Below, piece by piece: positions 23,021-32,925 of a stretch of 64,000 bases of DNA (position 1 is its first letter; the number at the start of each line of letters is the position of its first letter). The DNA lies in assembly GCF_040215105.1 (NCBI RefSeq), contig NZ_CP157875.1, positions 4,011,501-4,075,500 of the forward strand, written 5' to 3'. The notes under the pieces are model-generated. The model did no database searches. It saw nothing but the letters and a program-made list of their open reading frames with translations, and was not told the origin of the DNA. The position numbers and the translations under genes are program-made. Source of the DNA: Aeromonas veronii (lineage in GTDB: Bacteria; Pseudomonadota; Gammaproteobacteria; Enterobacterales; Aeromonadaceae).

Positions 23021-24532
23021 ATGGAGTTCAGTGTAAAGAGTGGCAGTCCTGAGAAGCAACGCAGTGCCTGCGTGGTGGTCGGCGTGTTTGAACCCCGCCG
23101 TCTCTCTCCGGTTGCCGAACAACTGGACAAGATCAGCGACGGCTACCTCAGCTCGCTGCTGCGCCGCGGCGATCTGGAAGGCAAACCAGGCCAGATGCTG
23201 TTGCTGCATCAAGTACCGGGCGTGCTCAGCGAGCGCGTGCTGCTGGTCGGTTGTGGCAAGGAGCGGGAACTCGATGAACGCCAGTACAAGCAGATCATCA
23301 ACAAGACCATCACCACCCTGAACGAGACCGGATCCATGGAAGCCGTCTGCTTCCTGACCGAGCTGCACGTCAAAGGCCGTGATACCTACTGGAAGGTGCG
23401 TCAGGCGGTGGAAACCACCAAGGCGGGCCTCTACAGCTTCGATCAGTTCAAGACCAACAAGGCCGAGCCACGCCGCCCCCTACGCAAGCTGGTGTTCAAC
23501 GTACCGACCCGTCGGGAACTGACCATAGGCGAGCGCGCCATCACCCACGGTCTGGCCGTGGCGAAAGGGGTGCGCGTCTGCCGCGACGTGGCGAACATGC
23601 CGCCCAACGTCTGCAACCCGGCCTACCTCGCCTCCCAGGCCCGTCGTCTGGCGGATGCCTATGACAACATCAGCACCAAGGTGATCGGCGAGCAGGAGAT
23701 GGCCGAACTCGGCATGAACTCCTACCTGGCGGTGGCCCGCGGCTCCGAGAACGAAGCCATGATGGCCATCATCGAGTACAAGGGCAACGGCGATGCCAAG
23801 CCCGTGGTACTGGTGGGCAAGGGGCTGACCTTCGACTCCGGCGGCATCTCCATCAAGCCGGCCGACGGCATGGACGAGATGAAGTACGACATGGGTGGCG
23901 CCGCCTCCGTGCTCGGCACCATGCATGCCCTGGCCCAGTTGCAACTGCCCATCAACGTCATCGGCGTGCTGGCGGGGTGCGAGAACATGCCGGGGGGCAA
24001 CGCCTATCGTCCCGGTGACATCCTCACCACCATGTCCGGCCAGACCGTCGAGGTGCTCAATACCGACGCGGAAGGGCGCCTGGTGCTGTGTGATGCCCTG
24101 ACCTACGTGGACCGTTACGATCCCGAAACCGTCATCGACGTGGCCACCCTGACCGGTGCCTGCATCATCGCCCTGGGTCACCACACCTCGGGTCTCTTGG
24201 CAAACCACAACCCCCTGGCTCACGAGCTGCTGAACGCCTCCGAGCAGGCCGGCGATCGCGCCTGGCGCCTGCCCCTCTTTGAGGAGTATCAGGAGCAGCT
24301 GGAGAGCCCGTTTGCCGACATGGCCAACATCGGCGGTCGGCCGGCCGGCACCATCACCGCCGCCGCCTTCCTGTCGCGCTTCACCAAGAAGTACAACTGG
24401 GCCCACCTGGATATTGCCGGGACCGCCTGGAAGAGCGGCAAGGAGAAAGGCTCCACCGGTCGTCCGGTGCCCCTGCTGACCCAGTTCCTGCTCAACCGGG
24501 CCGGTGTGGCGGACGTCGAAGACAAGGAATAA
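23021..24532 (+). CDS. pepA: Leucyl aminopeptidase PepA
   Basis: A 503-residue M17 metallo-aminopeptidase that removes N-terminal residues from peptides. The two-metal active site is visible in [26 protein letters not shown] and the signature [15 protein letters not shown] strong AGGAG site precedes the start. In E. coli PepA also binds DNA (Xer recombination, carAB control); the N-terminal domain needed for this is present in length. A terminator follows at 24571. Confidence 0.95.
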   Translation: MEFSVKSGSPEKQRSACVVVGVFEPRRLSPVAEQLDKISDGYLSSLLRRGDLEGKPGQMLLLHQVPGVLSERVLLVGCGKERELDERQYKQIINKTITTLNETGSMEAVCFLTELHVKGRDTYWKVRQAVETTKAGLYSFDQFKTNKAEPRRPLRKLVFNVPTRRELTIGERAITHGLAVAKGVRVCRDVANMPPNVCNPAYLASQARRLADAYDNISTKVIGEQEMAELGMNSYLAVARGSENEAMMAIIEYKGNGDAKPVVLVGKGLTFDSGGISIKPADGMDEMKYDMGGAASVLGTMHALAQLQLPINVIGVLAGCENMPGGNAYRPGDILTTMSGQTVEVLNTDAEGRLVLCDALTYVDRYDPETVIDVATLTGACIIALGHHTSGLLANHNPLAHELLNASEQAGDRAWRLPLFEEYQEQLESPFADMANIGGRPAGTITAAAFLSRFTKKYNWAHLDIAGTAWKSGKEKGSTGRPVPLLTQFLLNRAGVADVEDKE

Positions 24533-24570
24533 GCCTTCTCTTCGGATGTCCCATCGGGAGAGTGGTATCA

Positions 24571-24600
24571 CAAGGAAGAGGCTCGCCTCTTCCTTGTTTC
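24571..24600 (+). terminator. Terminator after pepA
   Basis: CAAGGAAGAGGC-TC-GCCTCTTCCTTG followed by TTT. Confidence 0.8.
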
Positions 24601-24686
24601 ATTGAGAACATAGGGAAACCGCGCACCGCACGGCACCCCAGAAGACGGCCAACTGCTGTCCGTCACAGCCAAACGGGACTGACCTG

Positions 24687-25139
24687 ATGAGCCAAGTGAC
24701 CTTTTACCTGATGAACGAGCAGGATGACGAGCGCGGCAGCGCCTGCGAACGTCTCGCCTGCCAACTGGCAGCCGATGGCTGGAGTGCGGGGCATATCTAC
24801 CTGCTGTGCCGCGACGAAACCCAGGCCCAGCGTCTGGATGAGCTGCTCTGGCAGTTGCCAACCGATCGCTTCGTGCCCCATCAGTTGCAGGGGGAAGCCG
24901 GTCAGGCTCCGGTGGAGATTGGTCATCAGCCGCCGAAGCGGCGCTACGCCCGTCTCATCAACCTGACCGAGCAGACACCTTTGTTTGCAGGACACTTCGC
25001 TCAAGTGGTAGATTTTGTCCCCACTGACGAAACGCAAAAGCAGCAAGCCCGCGAGCGCTACAAGCACTATCGCCAGGCAGGCCACACCCTCGAGATGAGG
25101 GATCAGCCCGCTGCCGCACCGGATCCGGCGCAGCCCTGA
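24687..25139 (+). CDS. holC: DNA polymerase III chi subunit
   Basis: The 150-residue protein begins [12 protein letters not shown] and continues with [20 protein letters not shown], the family's nucleotide-fold core, and [10 protein letters not shown]. HolC pairs with HolD and links the clamp loader to SSB. The order pepA-holC-valS is the one known from E. coli and relatives. The C-terminus (about 15 residues, Pro/Ala-rich) is longer than usual. Confidence 0.9.
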   Translation: MSQVTFYLMNEQDDERGSACERLACQLAADGWSAGHIYLLCRDETQAQRLDELLWQLPTDRFVPHQLQGEAGQAPVEIGHQPPKRRYARLINLTEQTPLFAGHFAQVVDFVPTDETQKQQARERYKHYRQAGHTLEMRDQPAAAPDPAQP

Positions 25140-25201
25140 CGGCCGCCCCCGCAGATCCCGAATCCATTCACACCAGCATCCATCCAGAATACGGCGAGAC
25201 C

Positions 25202-28054
25202 ATGGAAAAGACCTTCAATCACAACGCCATCGAACAGGCGCTCTACCAGCACTGGGAATCCCAGGGTTACTTCAAGCCCCACGGTGACACCAGCAAAGAC
25301 TCCTTCTGCATCATGATCCCGCCGCCGAACGTCACCGGCAGCCTGCACATGGGTCACGCCTTCCAGCAGACCCTGATGGACACCCTGATCCGCTACAACC
25401 GCATGCAGGGCAAGAACACCCTGTGGCAGGCGGGCTGTGACCACGCGGGTATCGCCACCCAGATGGTGGTGGAACGCAAGATCGCCGCCGAAGAGGGCAA
25501 GACCCGTCACGACTACGGTCGCGACGCCTTCATCGACAAGATCTGGCAGTGGAAGGAAGAGTCCGGCGGCACCATCACCCGCCAGATGCGCCGTCTCGGC
25601 GACTCCGTGGACTGGGAACGCGAGCGTTTCACCATGGATCCGGGTCTGTCTGACGCCGTGCAGGAAGTGTTCGTGCGCCTGTACGAAGATGGCCTGATGT
25701 ACCGTGGCAAGCGCCTGGTGAACTGGGATCCCAAGCTCAACACAGCCATCTCCGATCTGGAAGTGGAAAACCGCGAGATCAAGGGCCACATGTGGCACCT
25801 GCGCTACCCGCTGGCGAACGGTGCCAAGACCGCCGAAGGTCAGGATCACCTGATCGTCGCCACCACCCGCCCGGAAACCATGCTGGGTGACACCGCCGTC
25901 GCCGTGAACCCGGAAGATCCGCGCTATAAAGCCCTGATTGGCCAGCATATCCTGCTGCCGCTGACCAACCGTCTGATCCCCATCGTCGCCGATGAACACG
26001 CCGACATGGAGAAGGGCACCGGCTGCGTGAAGATCACCCCGGCTCACGACTTCAACGACAACGAAGTCGGCAAGCGCCACAACCTGCCGATGATCAACAT
26101 CTTCACCCTGGACGCCCACGTGCGTACCGAGGCCGAAGTGGTCGACAGCAACGGCAACCCGAGCACCGCCTACGACGCGGCCCTGCCGAGCGAATTCGCC
26201 GGTCTCGAGCGCTTCGCCGCCCGCAAGGCCATCCTGGCCAAGCTGGACGAACTGGGCCTCTTGGCCGAGACCAAGGATCACGTGCTGCAACAGCCCTACG
26301 GCGATCGCGGTGGCGTGCCCATCGAGCCCATGCTGACCGACCAGTGGTATGTGCGCGTGGCCCCCATGGCCAAGACTGCCATCGAGGCGGTGGAAGATGG
26401 CCGTATCCAGTTCGTGCCCAAGCAGTACGAGAACATGTACTTCTCCTGGATGCGCGACATTCAGGACTGGTGCGTCTCCCGTCAGCTGTGGTGGGGTCAC
26501 CGCATCCCGGCCTGGTATGACGAGGCTGGCAAGGTCTACGTCGGTCGCGACGAGGCCGAGGTGCGCGCCAAGCACAACATCCCGTCCGTGACCGTGCTGC
26601 GTCAGGACGAAGACGTGCTGGACACCTGGTTCAGCTCCGCCCTGTGGACCTTCTCCACCCTGGGCTGGCCGAACAACACCGAGGCGCTCAAGACCTTCCA
26701 CCCCACCGACGTGCTGATGAGCGGCTTTGACATCATCTTCTTCTGGATTGCCCGGATGATCATGATGACCATGCACTTCATCAAGGACGAGGACGGCACC
26801 CCGCAAGTCCCGTTCAAGACCGTCTACATCACCGGCCTCATCCGGGATGAAGAGGGCCAGAAGATGTCCAAGTCCAAGGGCAACGTGCTGGATCCCCTCG
26901 ACATGATCGACGGCATCTCTCTGCCGGACCTGCTGGAGAAGCGCACCGGCAACATGATGCAGCCGCAGATGGCCGAGAAGATCGCCAAGCGTACCGCCAA
27001 GCAGTTCCCGGAAGGGATCGACGCGCACGGCACCGACGCCCTGCGCTTCACCCTGGCGGCGCTGGCCTCCACCGGTCGTGACATCAACTGGGACATGAAG
27101 CGCCTGGATGGCTACAACAACTTCTGCAACAAGCTGTGGAACGCCTCCCGCTACGTGCTGATGAACACCGAAGAGCAGGATTGTGGCCTGAATGGCGGCG
27201 AGATGCAGTTCAGCCTGGCGGATCGCTGGATCCAGTCCCAGCTGCAGGTCGCCATCCGTGACTTCCGCACCGCCCTCGATACCTACCGCTTCGATATGGC
27301 GGCCGGCATCTTGTACGAATTTATCTGGAACCAGTTCTGCGACTGGTATCTGGAGCTGACCAAGCCGGTGCTGGGCAAGGGCTCGGAAGCCGAACAGCGC
27401 GCCACCCGCCACACTCTGGTGAACGTGCTGGAAACCCTGCTGCGCCTGGCGCACCCCATCATCCCCTTCATCACCGAAACCATCTGGAAGTCGGTGGCCC
27501 CGCTGGCGGGCGTGCATGCAGACACCATCATGCTGCAGGCCTTCCCGGAGTTCGACGGCGCCAAGCTGGACGAGACCGCCATGGCGGATCAGGAGTGGGT
27601 GAAGGAGTTCATCGTCAGCATCCGCAACATCCGCGCCGAGATGAACGTGGCACCGAGCGTGGGGCTGAACGTGCTGCTCAAATGCGACGCCAAGGACGCC
27701 GAGCGTGCCCGGGACAACGAGGCCTTCCTCAAGTCACTGGCCCGTCTGGAGTCCATCCGCGTGCTGGCGGACGGTGAAACCGCGCCGTTGTCGGTGAAGA
27801 AGCTGATCGGCGCCACCGAGCTGATGATCCCCATGGCGGGCCTCATCGACAAGGAGGCCGAGCTGGCCCGTCTGGCCAAAGAGCTCACCAGGCTCACCGG
27901 CGAGTGTGCCCGCATCGAAGGCAAGCTCGGCAACGAGGCCTTCGTGGCCAAGGCGCCGGATGCCGTCATCGCCAAGGAGCGCGAGAAGCTGGAAGACTAC
28001 CGTCTCCAGCTGGTCAAGCTGGAAGCCCAGCAGGCCGAGATCGCCGCCCTCTAA
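25202..28054 (+). CDS. valS: Valyl-tRNA synthetase
   Basis: A 950-residue class I aminoacyl-tRNA synthetase. Visible landmarks are [15 protein letters not shown] (HIGH motif as HMGH), the editing domain with [15 protein letters not shown], the KMSKSKGNV motif (KMSKS loop), the anticodon-binding region, and a C-terminal coiled coil ([15 protein letters not shown] onward) characteristic of ValRS. The length is normal. It lies 62 bp after holC and is followed by a terminator. Confidence 0.97.
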   Translation: MEKTFNHNAIEQALYQHWESQGYFKPHGDTSKDSFCIMIPPPNVTGSLHMGHAFQQTLMDTLIRYNRMQGKNTLWQAGCDHAGIATQMVVERKIAAEEGKTRHDYGRDAFIDKIWQWKEESGGTITRQMRRLGDSVDWERERFTMDPGLSDAVQEVFVRLYEDGLMYRGKRLVNWDPKLNTAISDLEVENREIKGHMWHLRYPLANGAKTAEGQDHLIVATTRPETMLGDTAVAVNPEDPRYKALIGQHILLPLTNRLIPIVADEHADMEKGTGCVKITPAHDFNDNEVGKRHNLPMINIFTLDAHVRTEAEVVDSNGNPSTAYDAALPSEFAGLERFAARKAILAKLDELGLLAETKDHVLQQPYGDRGGVPIEPMLTDQWYVRVAPMAKTAIEAVEDGRIQFVPKQYENMYFSWMRDIQDWCVSRQLWWGHRIPAWYDEAGKVYVGRDEAEVRAKHNIPSVTVLRQDEDVLDTWFSSALWTFSTLGWPNNTEALKTFHPTDVLMSGFDIIFFWIARMIMMTMHFIKDEDGTPQVPFKTVYITGLIRDEEGQKMSKSKGNVLDPLDMIDGISLPDLLEKRTGNMMQPQMAEKIAKRTAKQFPEGIDAHGTDALRFTLAALASTGRDINWDMKRLDGYNNFCNKLWNASRYVLMNTEEQDCGLNGGEMQFSLADRWIQSQLQVAIRDFRTALDTYRFDMAAGILYEFIWNQFCDWYLELTKPVLGKGSEAEQRATRHTLVNVLETLLRLAHPIIPFITETIWKSVAPLAGVHADTIMLQAFPEFDGAKLDETAMADQEWVKEFIVSIRNIRAEMNVAPSVGLNVLLKCDAKDAERARDNEAFLKSLARLESIRVLADGETAPLSVKKLIGATELMIPMAGLIDKEAELARLAKELTRLTGECARIEGKLGNEAFVAKAPDAVIAKEREKLEDYRLQLVKLEAQQAEIAAL

Positions 28055-28075
28055 GCGACGCCCATGCCATGCAAG

Positions 28076-28101
28076 AGCCCCCGTCAATCGGGGGCTTTTT
28101 T
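28076..28101 (+). terminator. Terminator after valS
   Basis: AGCCCCC-GTCAAT-CGGGGGCT followed by T6. Confidence 0.85.
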
Positions 28102-28305
28102 ATGGACCGCCCGCCGGCGAATGGGGACAATGCTTCGCACCGTCCGCCCTGTCACGGCAAAACGGAGCCAATCAGCCCTTTCTTTTGGTCGTTCTCCCCA
28201 GAAAATTCAAAAATTCACGAGCCAGATCCCCTGCTTTCACAAGCGCATCGCCCGCAAATTCATTACACTGCCAGCGACCTTTTCTATCAGGAGTGCTGTC
28301 GCAGT

Positions 28306-29598
28306 ATGGAAATATTGATCCTGCTTGGATTGATTTTGCTCAATGGCGTCTTCGCCATGTCGGAAATTGCCATCGTCACCGCCCGCAAGGCGCGCCTCAG
28401 CAAGATGGCCAGCGAGGGCAGCCGCTCCGCCGCCATCGCCCTCAAGCTGGGCGAGAATCCGACCCACTTCCTCTCTGCCGTCCAGATAGGCATCACCAGC
28501 ATAGGCCTGCTCAACGGTATCTATGGTGAATCCCTGCTGGCCCAGCCCTTCGCACTCTGGTTGCAGGAGTGGGGACTCACTCCCAAGAGCAGCAGCCTGA
28601 TCGCCACCGTCATCGTGGTGGTGCTGGTGACCTACCTTTCCATCGTGGTGGGTGAACTGGTCCCCAAGCGCCTCGGTCAGCTCAACGCCGAACGCATCGC
28701 CTGCCTGGTGGCCCGTCCCATGCTGTGGCTGGCCACCCTGACCCGTCCCTTCGTCTGGCTGCTTTCCGCCTCCACCAACGCCAGCCTGCGCATCCTGCGG
28801 GTCGATCAGAGCGGCAGCAACAATGTCACCCAGGAAGAGATCCACGCCATGCTGGTGGAAGGGTCCGAGGCCGGCATCATCGAAGATCACGAGCACACCA
28901 TGCTGCGCAACGTGTTCCGCCTCGATGAGCGCAGTCTGGCCTCCCTCATGGTGCCCCGCAGTGACATCCACTACATCGACCTCTCTCTGCCGCAGGACGT
29001 CAACCTGCTGCGACTGGTGGAGTATCGCCACGGCTTCTTCCCGGTCTGTGACGGCAGCCTGTCGGATCTGGTGGGCATCCTCAACGTCAGCCGGGTGCTG
29101 CATGCCTACATCAAGGGGGAGCCCATCGATCTGGCCGCCCTGACCCAGGATGGCAGCCTGCTGCCGGAGACCCTCAACGGTCTCGAGCTGCTCAACCACT
29201 TCCGCACCCACTCGGAGCACATGGTGCTGGTGGTGGACGAATATGGTGAGTTGCAGGGGCTGGTGACCCAGCAGGATCTGCTGGAAACCCTGGCGGGAGA
29301 CTTCCAGCAGGAGGGGGGCGAAGACAACTGGGCTTTCCAGCGTGCGGACGGTAGCTGGCTGCTGGATGGCCTCATCCCCCTGCCCGAATTGAAGGATTGT
29401 CTGGAGCTGGTACGGCTGCCGGAGGAAGAAAAACATCACTATCACACCCTGGGAGGGCTTATCATGCTGCTCCTTGGCCGCCTGCCCCAGACCGGAGACA
29501 TGGTCACCCTGGAGCAGTGGCAACTGGAAATTGTGGATATGGACGGCCTGCGCATCGACAAGGTGCTCGCCATGCCGCTGACCGACCAACCCAGCTAA
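28306..29598 (+). CDS. CNNM/CBS-domain transporter-type protein (hemolysin family)
   Basis: The 430-residue protein has an N-terminal CNNM (DUF21) membrane domain with four hydrophobic stretches (MEILILLGLILLNGVFAMSE, IVVVLVTYLSIVVGELVPKR), a CBS pair (LMVPRSDIHYIDLSLPQ and HMVLVVDEYGELQGLVT) and a C-terminal CorC/HlyC domain (YHTLGGLIMLLLGRLPQTGD). Such proteins are linked to magnesium or cobalt efflux or resistance; older annotations say hemolysin. ATG 28306 begins the conserved domain; the AGGAG upstream is a little far (12 nt). The DedA gene follows 18 bp later. Confidence 0.85.
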   Translation: MEILILLGLILLNGVFAMSEIAIVTARKARLSKMASEGSRSAAIALKLGENPTHFLSAVQIGITSIGLLNGIYGESLLAQPFALWLQEWGLTPKSSSLIATVIVVVLVTYLSIVVGELVPKRLGQLNAERIACLVARPMLWLATLTRPFVWLLSASTNASLRILRVDQSGSNNVTQEEIHAMLVEGSEAGIIEDHEHTMLRNVFRLDERSLASLMVPRSDIHYIDLSLPQDVNLLRLVEYRHGFFPVCDGSLSDLVGILNVSRVLHAYIKGEPIDLAALTQDGSLLPETLNGLELLNHFRTHSEHMVLVVDEYGELQGLVTQQDLLETLAGDFQQEGGEDNWAFQRADGSWLLDGLIPLPELKDCLELVRLPEEEKHHYHTLGGLIMLLLGRLPQTGDMVTLEQWQLEIVDMDGLRIDKVLAMPLTDQPS

Positions 29599-29616
29599 TC
29601 TGCGGAGTTTGCTTGT

Positions 29617-30282
29617 ATGGAGCAGTTTTACCACCTGGCTCACGCCTTCATTAATCAGGATCTGGCGGTGCTGTCCGATCCCAAGATGGTCTTCATGGTC
29701 TATGTCGTCCTGCTGACCTTCCTGGTACTGGAAAACGGCTTCATCCCGACCGCCTTCCTGCCGGGAGACACCCTGCTGATCCTGACCGGCGTGCTGATCT
29801 ATCAGGGGGTGCTGCCCCTGGCCGTCATTCCGCTGCTGATCGTGGCCACCTTCGTCGGCACCTGGCTCGGCTACATGCAGGGACGCTTCCTCGGCCATAC
29901 CCAGATGTACCACAAGCTGATGTCCCACCTGGAAGACAGGCACAAGGAGAAGGTGCACTACCTGCTCAACAAATACGGCATCATCACCCTGATCACCGCC
30001 CGCTACATCGCCTTCGTGCGCACCGCCTACCCCTATATCGTCGGGGCCAACGAGATCCCCCAGGGCCGCTTCCTGGTGGTGAACCTCATCAGCTCCATCA
30101 TGTGGATCTGCCCCCTGGTGGGTCTGGGCTACTACCTGAGCCACACCAAGCTGGCCGCACAGTACGAGTCCCAGTTCCTCAGCGTCATCCTCTGTCTGCC
30201 GCTGGTGCTGCTGGTGGGCGGCCTGATCGCCATCGTCTGGCGCTGGTGGAGCAAACGCAAGGCCAGCGCCACCAAGCCGTGA
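29617..30282 (+). CDS. DedA-family membrane protein
   Basis: The 221-residue protein has the DedA (SNARE-associated) layout: ENGFIPTAFLPGDTLLILTG near the first re-entrant helix (here the usual E-x3-P plus G-D), GTWLGYMQGR, and the arginine-containing motif TARYIAFVRTAYPYIVGAN. DedA proteins take part in membrane lipid (undecaprenyl phosphate or phosphatidylethanolamine) translocation and membrane potential maintenance. It is probably co-transcribed with the CNNM gene and ends in a terminator. Confidence 0.88.
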   Translation: MEQFYHLAHAFINQDLAVLSDPKMVFMVYVVLLTFLVLENGFIPTAFLPGDTLLILTGVLIYQGVLPLAVIPLLIVATFVGTWLGYMQGRFLGHTQMYHKLMSHLEDRHKEKVHYLLNKYGIITLITARYIAFVRTAYPYIVGANEIPQGRFLVVNLISSIMWICPLVGLGYYLSHTKLAAQYESQFLSVILCLPLVLLVGGLIAIVWRWWSKRKASATKP

Positions 30283-30293
30283 GGCAAATCATC

Positions 30294-30320
30294 AGGGTCG
30301 CCGGGAGGCGGCCCTTTTTT
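30294..30320 (+). terminator. Terminator after the DedA gene
   Basis: AGGGTCGCC-GGGA-GGCGGCCCT followed by T6 (one unpaired base in the stem). Confidence 0.8.
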
Positions 30321-30419
30321 ATGGAAATAATGACGAAATCCTCATTCCCGCTCTTGTAAAGCGAGGGCAAAAATGAGTGAATCTAGCGCCTTTTTTTTCG
30401 CCGTGGATGGAGTCGTTGT

Positions 30420-31247
30420 ATGGGGTGTCGGATTCGCGCAATCGCGCTGGTGTGTGGCCTGATGAGCCTGTTGGGGCTGCCCGCAGCCATGGCGGCCCCC
30501 AACCCGGCCAAGCTGCAGCTGAAATCGGGCAGCGCCCTGGTGATGGACGTCAACACGGGCAAGACCCTCTACCAGAAGAACCCCACCCAGGTGCGCCCCA
30601 TCGCCTCCCTCACCAAGCTGATGACGGCCCTGGTGGTACTGGATGCCAAGCAGAACCTGAGCCAGACCCTGACCGTGGATCAGAACGACAGGGATAACCT
30701 CAAGCATACCTACTCCCGAGTGCGCTTCGGTACCAAGGTGAGTCGCCGGGATGCCCTGCACCTGGCGCTGATGTCCTCCGAGAATCGCATGGCCTCGGCA
30801 CTGGCCCGCCACTACCCCGGTGGCCGCGCCGCCTTCGTACGGGCCATGAACAACAAGGCCAAGCAGCTTGGCATGCGCAATACCCGCTACTATGACTCCA
30901 CCGGCCTGTCGACCCGCAACGTCTCCACCGCCCAGGATCTGGCCAAGCTCATCTCGGTGGCCTATCGCCAGCCGCTGATCCGCCAGTTCACCCAGAACGA
31001 CAGCATGGAGATGCGCTTCTCCAACCCCTCCTACAGCCTGATGTTCAACAACACCAATCCCCTGGTGAAGAATCCGGACTGGGATGTACGCCTCTCCAAG
31101 ACCGGTTACACCGACGAGGCGGGCCGCTGCCTGCTGATGCGCGCCAAGCCGGATCGCCAGGAGCTGGCCATCGTGCTGCTCAACTCGGTGGGCAAGCGCA
31201 CCCCCATCGGCGATGCCAACCGCATTCGCAAGTGGCTCAAGAGCTGA
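30420..31247 (+). CDS. pbpG: D-alanyl-D-alanine endopeptidase (PBP7/8)
   Basis: The 275-residue penicillin-binding protein has a signal peptide (cleavage near AMAAPNP) and the three active-site motifs of class C low-molecular-mass PBPs: SLTK (SxxK), SEN (SxN) and KTG in LSKTGYTDEAG. It cleaves D-Ala-mDAP crosslinks in peptidoglycan in the periplasm. GGAG lies 8 nt before ATG 30420. A single-gene unit with its own terminator. Confidence 0.92.
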   Translation: MGCRIRAIALVCGLMSLLGLPAAMAAPNPAKLQLKSGSALVMDVNTGKTLYQKNPTQVRPIASLTKLMTALVVLDAKQNLSQTLTVDQNDRDNLKHTYSRVRFGTKVSRRDALHLALMSSENRMASALARHYPGGRAAFVRAMNNKAKQLGMRNTRYYDSTGLSTRNVSTAQDLAKLISVAYRQPLIRQFTQNDSMEMRFSNPSYSLMFNNTNPLVKNPDWDVRLSKTGYTDEAGRCLLMRAKPDRQELAIVLLNSVGKRTPIGDANRIRKWLKS

Positions 31248-31262
31248 GCCCCACCCGATGAC

Positions 31263-31288
31263 AAAAGGATGCCGAGGCATCCTTTTTT
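31263..31288 (+). terminator. Terminator after pbpG
   Basis: AAAGGATGCC-GA-GGCATCCTTT with flanking T6. Confidence 0.85.
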
Positions 31289-31731
31289 ATTGGCCGGGAT
31301 TCGTGATCCCGGACGGTCTCGTGATCCCGAACTGTCTGAACCGCTCCAGGGGATGGTTGAGCCAACGCAGTCATGGAGGCCGCTCACAGCGGCCCCCCGC
31401 CAGTACCATTCTCCAAAGGGATGCCAGCGCCTGACAAGACAACAGATGCCTCAGGGCCAGGCATGTCTGGCACCACCGATGATCAAGAGACGACGGGTCA
31501 CTCGCCAGGATGGGCTCACGGGTTCCTCATGCCTGCTGGCGCCACGCCTTGGAAAGGGGCACCTGCACACAGGGTTGGGAACAAGAGACGCTCAGAGTGG
31601 CCATGGCGGGCGCGTAATGCGGCGCCGGGAGGTGCCGAGCAGCCGACGAAGGGACCAATAAGGCAGAGAGAAAGAGAGGTAAATGTAGAAATGGCAGCAT
31701 ATCTGCATGCTGAAGTCGGTTTTTGGCACAT
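31289..31731. other. Intergenic region between pbpG and the tRNA array
   Basis: About 440 bp in which I see no gene. Open frames on the plus strand here have no ribosome binding site and end inside the tRNA genes. Confidence 0.6.
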
Positions 31732-31763
31732 AAAAAAACAGCCCCGACCGGAGTCGGAGCTGT
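31732..31763 (-). terminator. Terminator at the end of the tRNA-Arg array
   Basis: On the minus strand ACAGCTCCGAC-TCCG-GTCGGGGCTGT followed by T7, just after the last tRNA. Confidence 0.85.
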
Positions 31764-31768
31764 CTATA

Positions 31769-31845
31769 TGGTGCGCCCGAGAGGATTCGAACCTCTGACC
31801 ACCTGGTTCGTAGCCAGGTACTCTATCCAGCTGAGCTACGGGCGC
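31769..31845 (-). tRNA. tRNA-Arg (anticodon ACG), copy 1
   Basis: A 77-nt cloverleaf with acceptor GCGCCCG, anticodon loop CTACGAA (ACG, modified to ICG in bacteria) and encoded CCA. It is the last gene of the minus-strand array. Confidence 0.97.
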
Positions 31846-31874
31846 TCATCAACTTTTGACATTGCTTCTTAAAA

Positions 31875-31951
31875 TGGTGCGCCCGAGAGGATTCGAACCT
31901 CTGACCACCTGGTTCGTAGCCAGGTACTCTATCCAGCTGAGCTACGGGCGC
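31875..31951 (-). tRNA. tRNA-Arg (anticodon ACG), copy 2
   Basis: Identical to copy 1 over its 77 nt as far as I can read. The spacer to copy 1 is 29 bp and resembles the spacer to copy 3. Confidence 0.97.
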
Positions 31952-31979
31952 TCACAAACTTTGACATTGCTTTATAAAA

Positions 31980-32056
31980 TGGTGCGCCCGAGAGGATTCG
32001 AACCTCTGACCACCTGGTTCGTAGCCAGGTACTCTATCCAGCTGAGCTACGGGCGC
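31980..32056 (-). tRNA. tRNA-Arg (anticodon ACG), copy 3
   Basis: Identical tRNA sequence. The 28-bp spacer towards copy 2 shares an ACTTTGACATTGCTT-type sequence with the one before it, showing expansion by tandem duplication. Confidence 0.97.
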
Positions 32057-32082
32057 TCATAAATTATTGATTTCACTTTAAA

Positions 32083-32159
32083 TGGTGCGCCCGAGAGGAT
32101 TCGAACCTCTGACCACCTGGTTCGTAGCCAGGTACTCTATCCAGCTGAGCTACGGGCGC
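32083..32159 (-). tRNA. tRNA-Arg (anticodon ACG), copy 4
   Basis: Identical tRNA sequence with encoded CCA. A terminator-like hairpin (32176-32206) lies between this copy and copy 5. Confidence 0.97.
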
Positions 32160-32175
32160 CCTGATTTAAAGCGAT

Positions 32176-32206
32176 AAAAAAAGCTTACTCAACAGTAAGC
32201 CTTTTA
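32176..32206 (-). terminator. Terminator-like hairpin inside the tRNA array
   Basis: On the minus strand AAGGCTTACT-GTTG-AGTAAGCTT followed by T7. It lies after tRNA-Ser and tRNA-Arg copy 5, upstream of copies 4 to 1, so those copies depend on read-through or their own promoter. Confidence 0.7.
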
Positions 32207-32257
32207 TAGCGTACCGACGTGCTGAAGGTCGATACATGACTCATCGTGAGTCGAATA

Positions 32258-32334
32258 TGGTGCGCCCGAGAGGATTCGAACCTCTGACCACCTGGTTCGT
32301 AGCCAGGTACTCTATCCAGCTGAGCTACGGGCGC
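32258..32334 (-). tRNA. tRNA-Arg (anticodon ACG), copy 5
   Basis: Identical tRNA sequence, 3 bp from tRNA-Ser and surely processed from the same transcript. Confidence 0.97.
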
Positions 32335-32337
32335 AAA

Positions 32338-32430
32338 TGGCGGAGAAGGGGGGATTCGAACCCCCGATGCGGGTATAAGCCGCATACTCCCTTAGCAGGG
32401 GAGCGCCTTCAGCCTCTCGGCCACCTCTCC
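32338..32430 (-). tRNA. tRNA-Ser (anticodon GCT)
   Basis: A 93-nt tRNA with acceptor GGAGAGG, long variable arm, anticodon loop TGCTAAG region (anticodon GCT) and encoded CCA. It leads the array as serV does before argVYZQ in E. coli. Confidence 0.95.
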
Positions 32431-32590
32431 GTTTGCGGGGCTGATAATACTTCACAGGGATTTTTAGTCAAACACTTTTTTGGAGAAAACAGAGCGTTCG
32501 CTCAGCATTTGGCCAAAGAGTGGAATATTCAAGCAAAATGGGTATTTACCCACAACTTTCGTGCCCTGGCGGGCCTTTTAGGGGGCCCGG

Positions 32591-32622
32591 AAAAACAAAA
32601 GGCGACACATGAGATGTCGCCT
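32591..32622 (-). terminator. Terminator after csrA
   Basis: On the minus strand GGCGACA-TCTCATG-TGTCGCC followed by TTTTGTTTTT. Confidence 0.85.
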
Positions 32623-32644
32623 TATAGCAGCTTAGAGATGCGGC

Positions 32645-32833
32645 TTAGAAGTTCGGTTGACCCGGTACTTTCTCGGCCTGTATCCGCATGTAGATCTCTT
32701 CACGGTGTACAGAGACCTCTTTCGGCGCGTTCACACCGATACGTACCTGATTGCCTTTCACGCCCAGAACGGTCACGGTCACTTCGTCACCAATCATCAG
32801 GGTTTCCCCTACACGACGAGTCAAAATAAGCAT
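32645..32833 (-). CDS. csrA: Carbon storage regulator CsrA
   Basis: The 62-residue RNA-binding dimer starts [20 protein letters not shown], has [20 protein letters not shown] and [13 protein letters not shown], and binds GGA motifs in mRNA leaders to control translation or stability. The two RNA-contact arginines (R6 region and R44 region) are present. A GGAG site precedes the start. It lies between lysC and the tRNA genes, as in E. coli, where alaS is the immediate neighbour. Confidence 0.97.
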   Translation of the reverse strand: MLILTRRVGETLMIGDEVTVTVLGVKGNQVRIGVNAPKEVSVHREEIYMRIQAEKVPGQPNF

Positions 32834-32925
32834 TCGCTTGCTCCTGTATCCTGTTTTGTATTTATATCGATATAGCCATTATCTTACAAAGATACCGATA
32901 TGGTAAATGGTTGAAACTAAATCAA

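Noticed and set aside
25103-27517. Very long open frame (about 800 codons) on the minus strand
   Set aside because: It is fully antisense to valS, which has all its synthetase motifs. The frame is open because of high-GC codon bias; the translation is rich in His, Gln, Gly and Val, as antisense frames are.
28237-30144. Long minus-strand open frame (about 635 codons)
   Set aside because: Antisense to the CNNM and DedA genes; His/Gln/Asp-rich translation without any recognisable domain.
31769-32334. Regularly spaced 77-bp repeats resembling a CRISPR array
   Set aside because: Each repeat folds as a tRNA-Arg with encoded CCA, and the spacers are non-unique remnants of tandem duplication. No cas genes are near.
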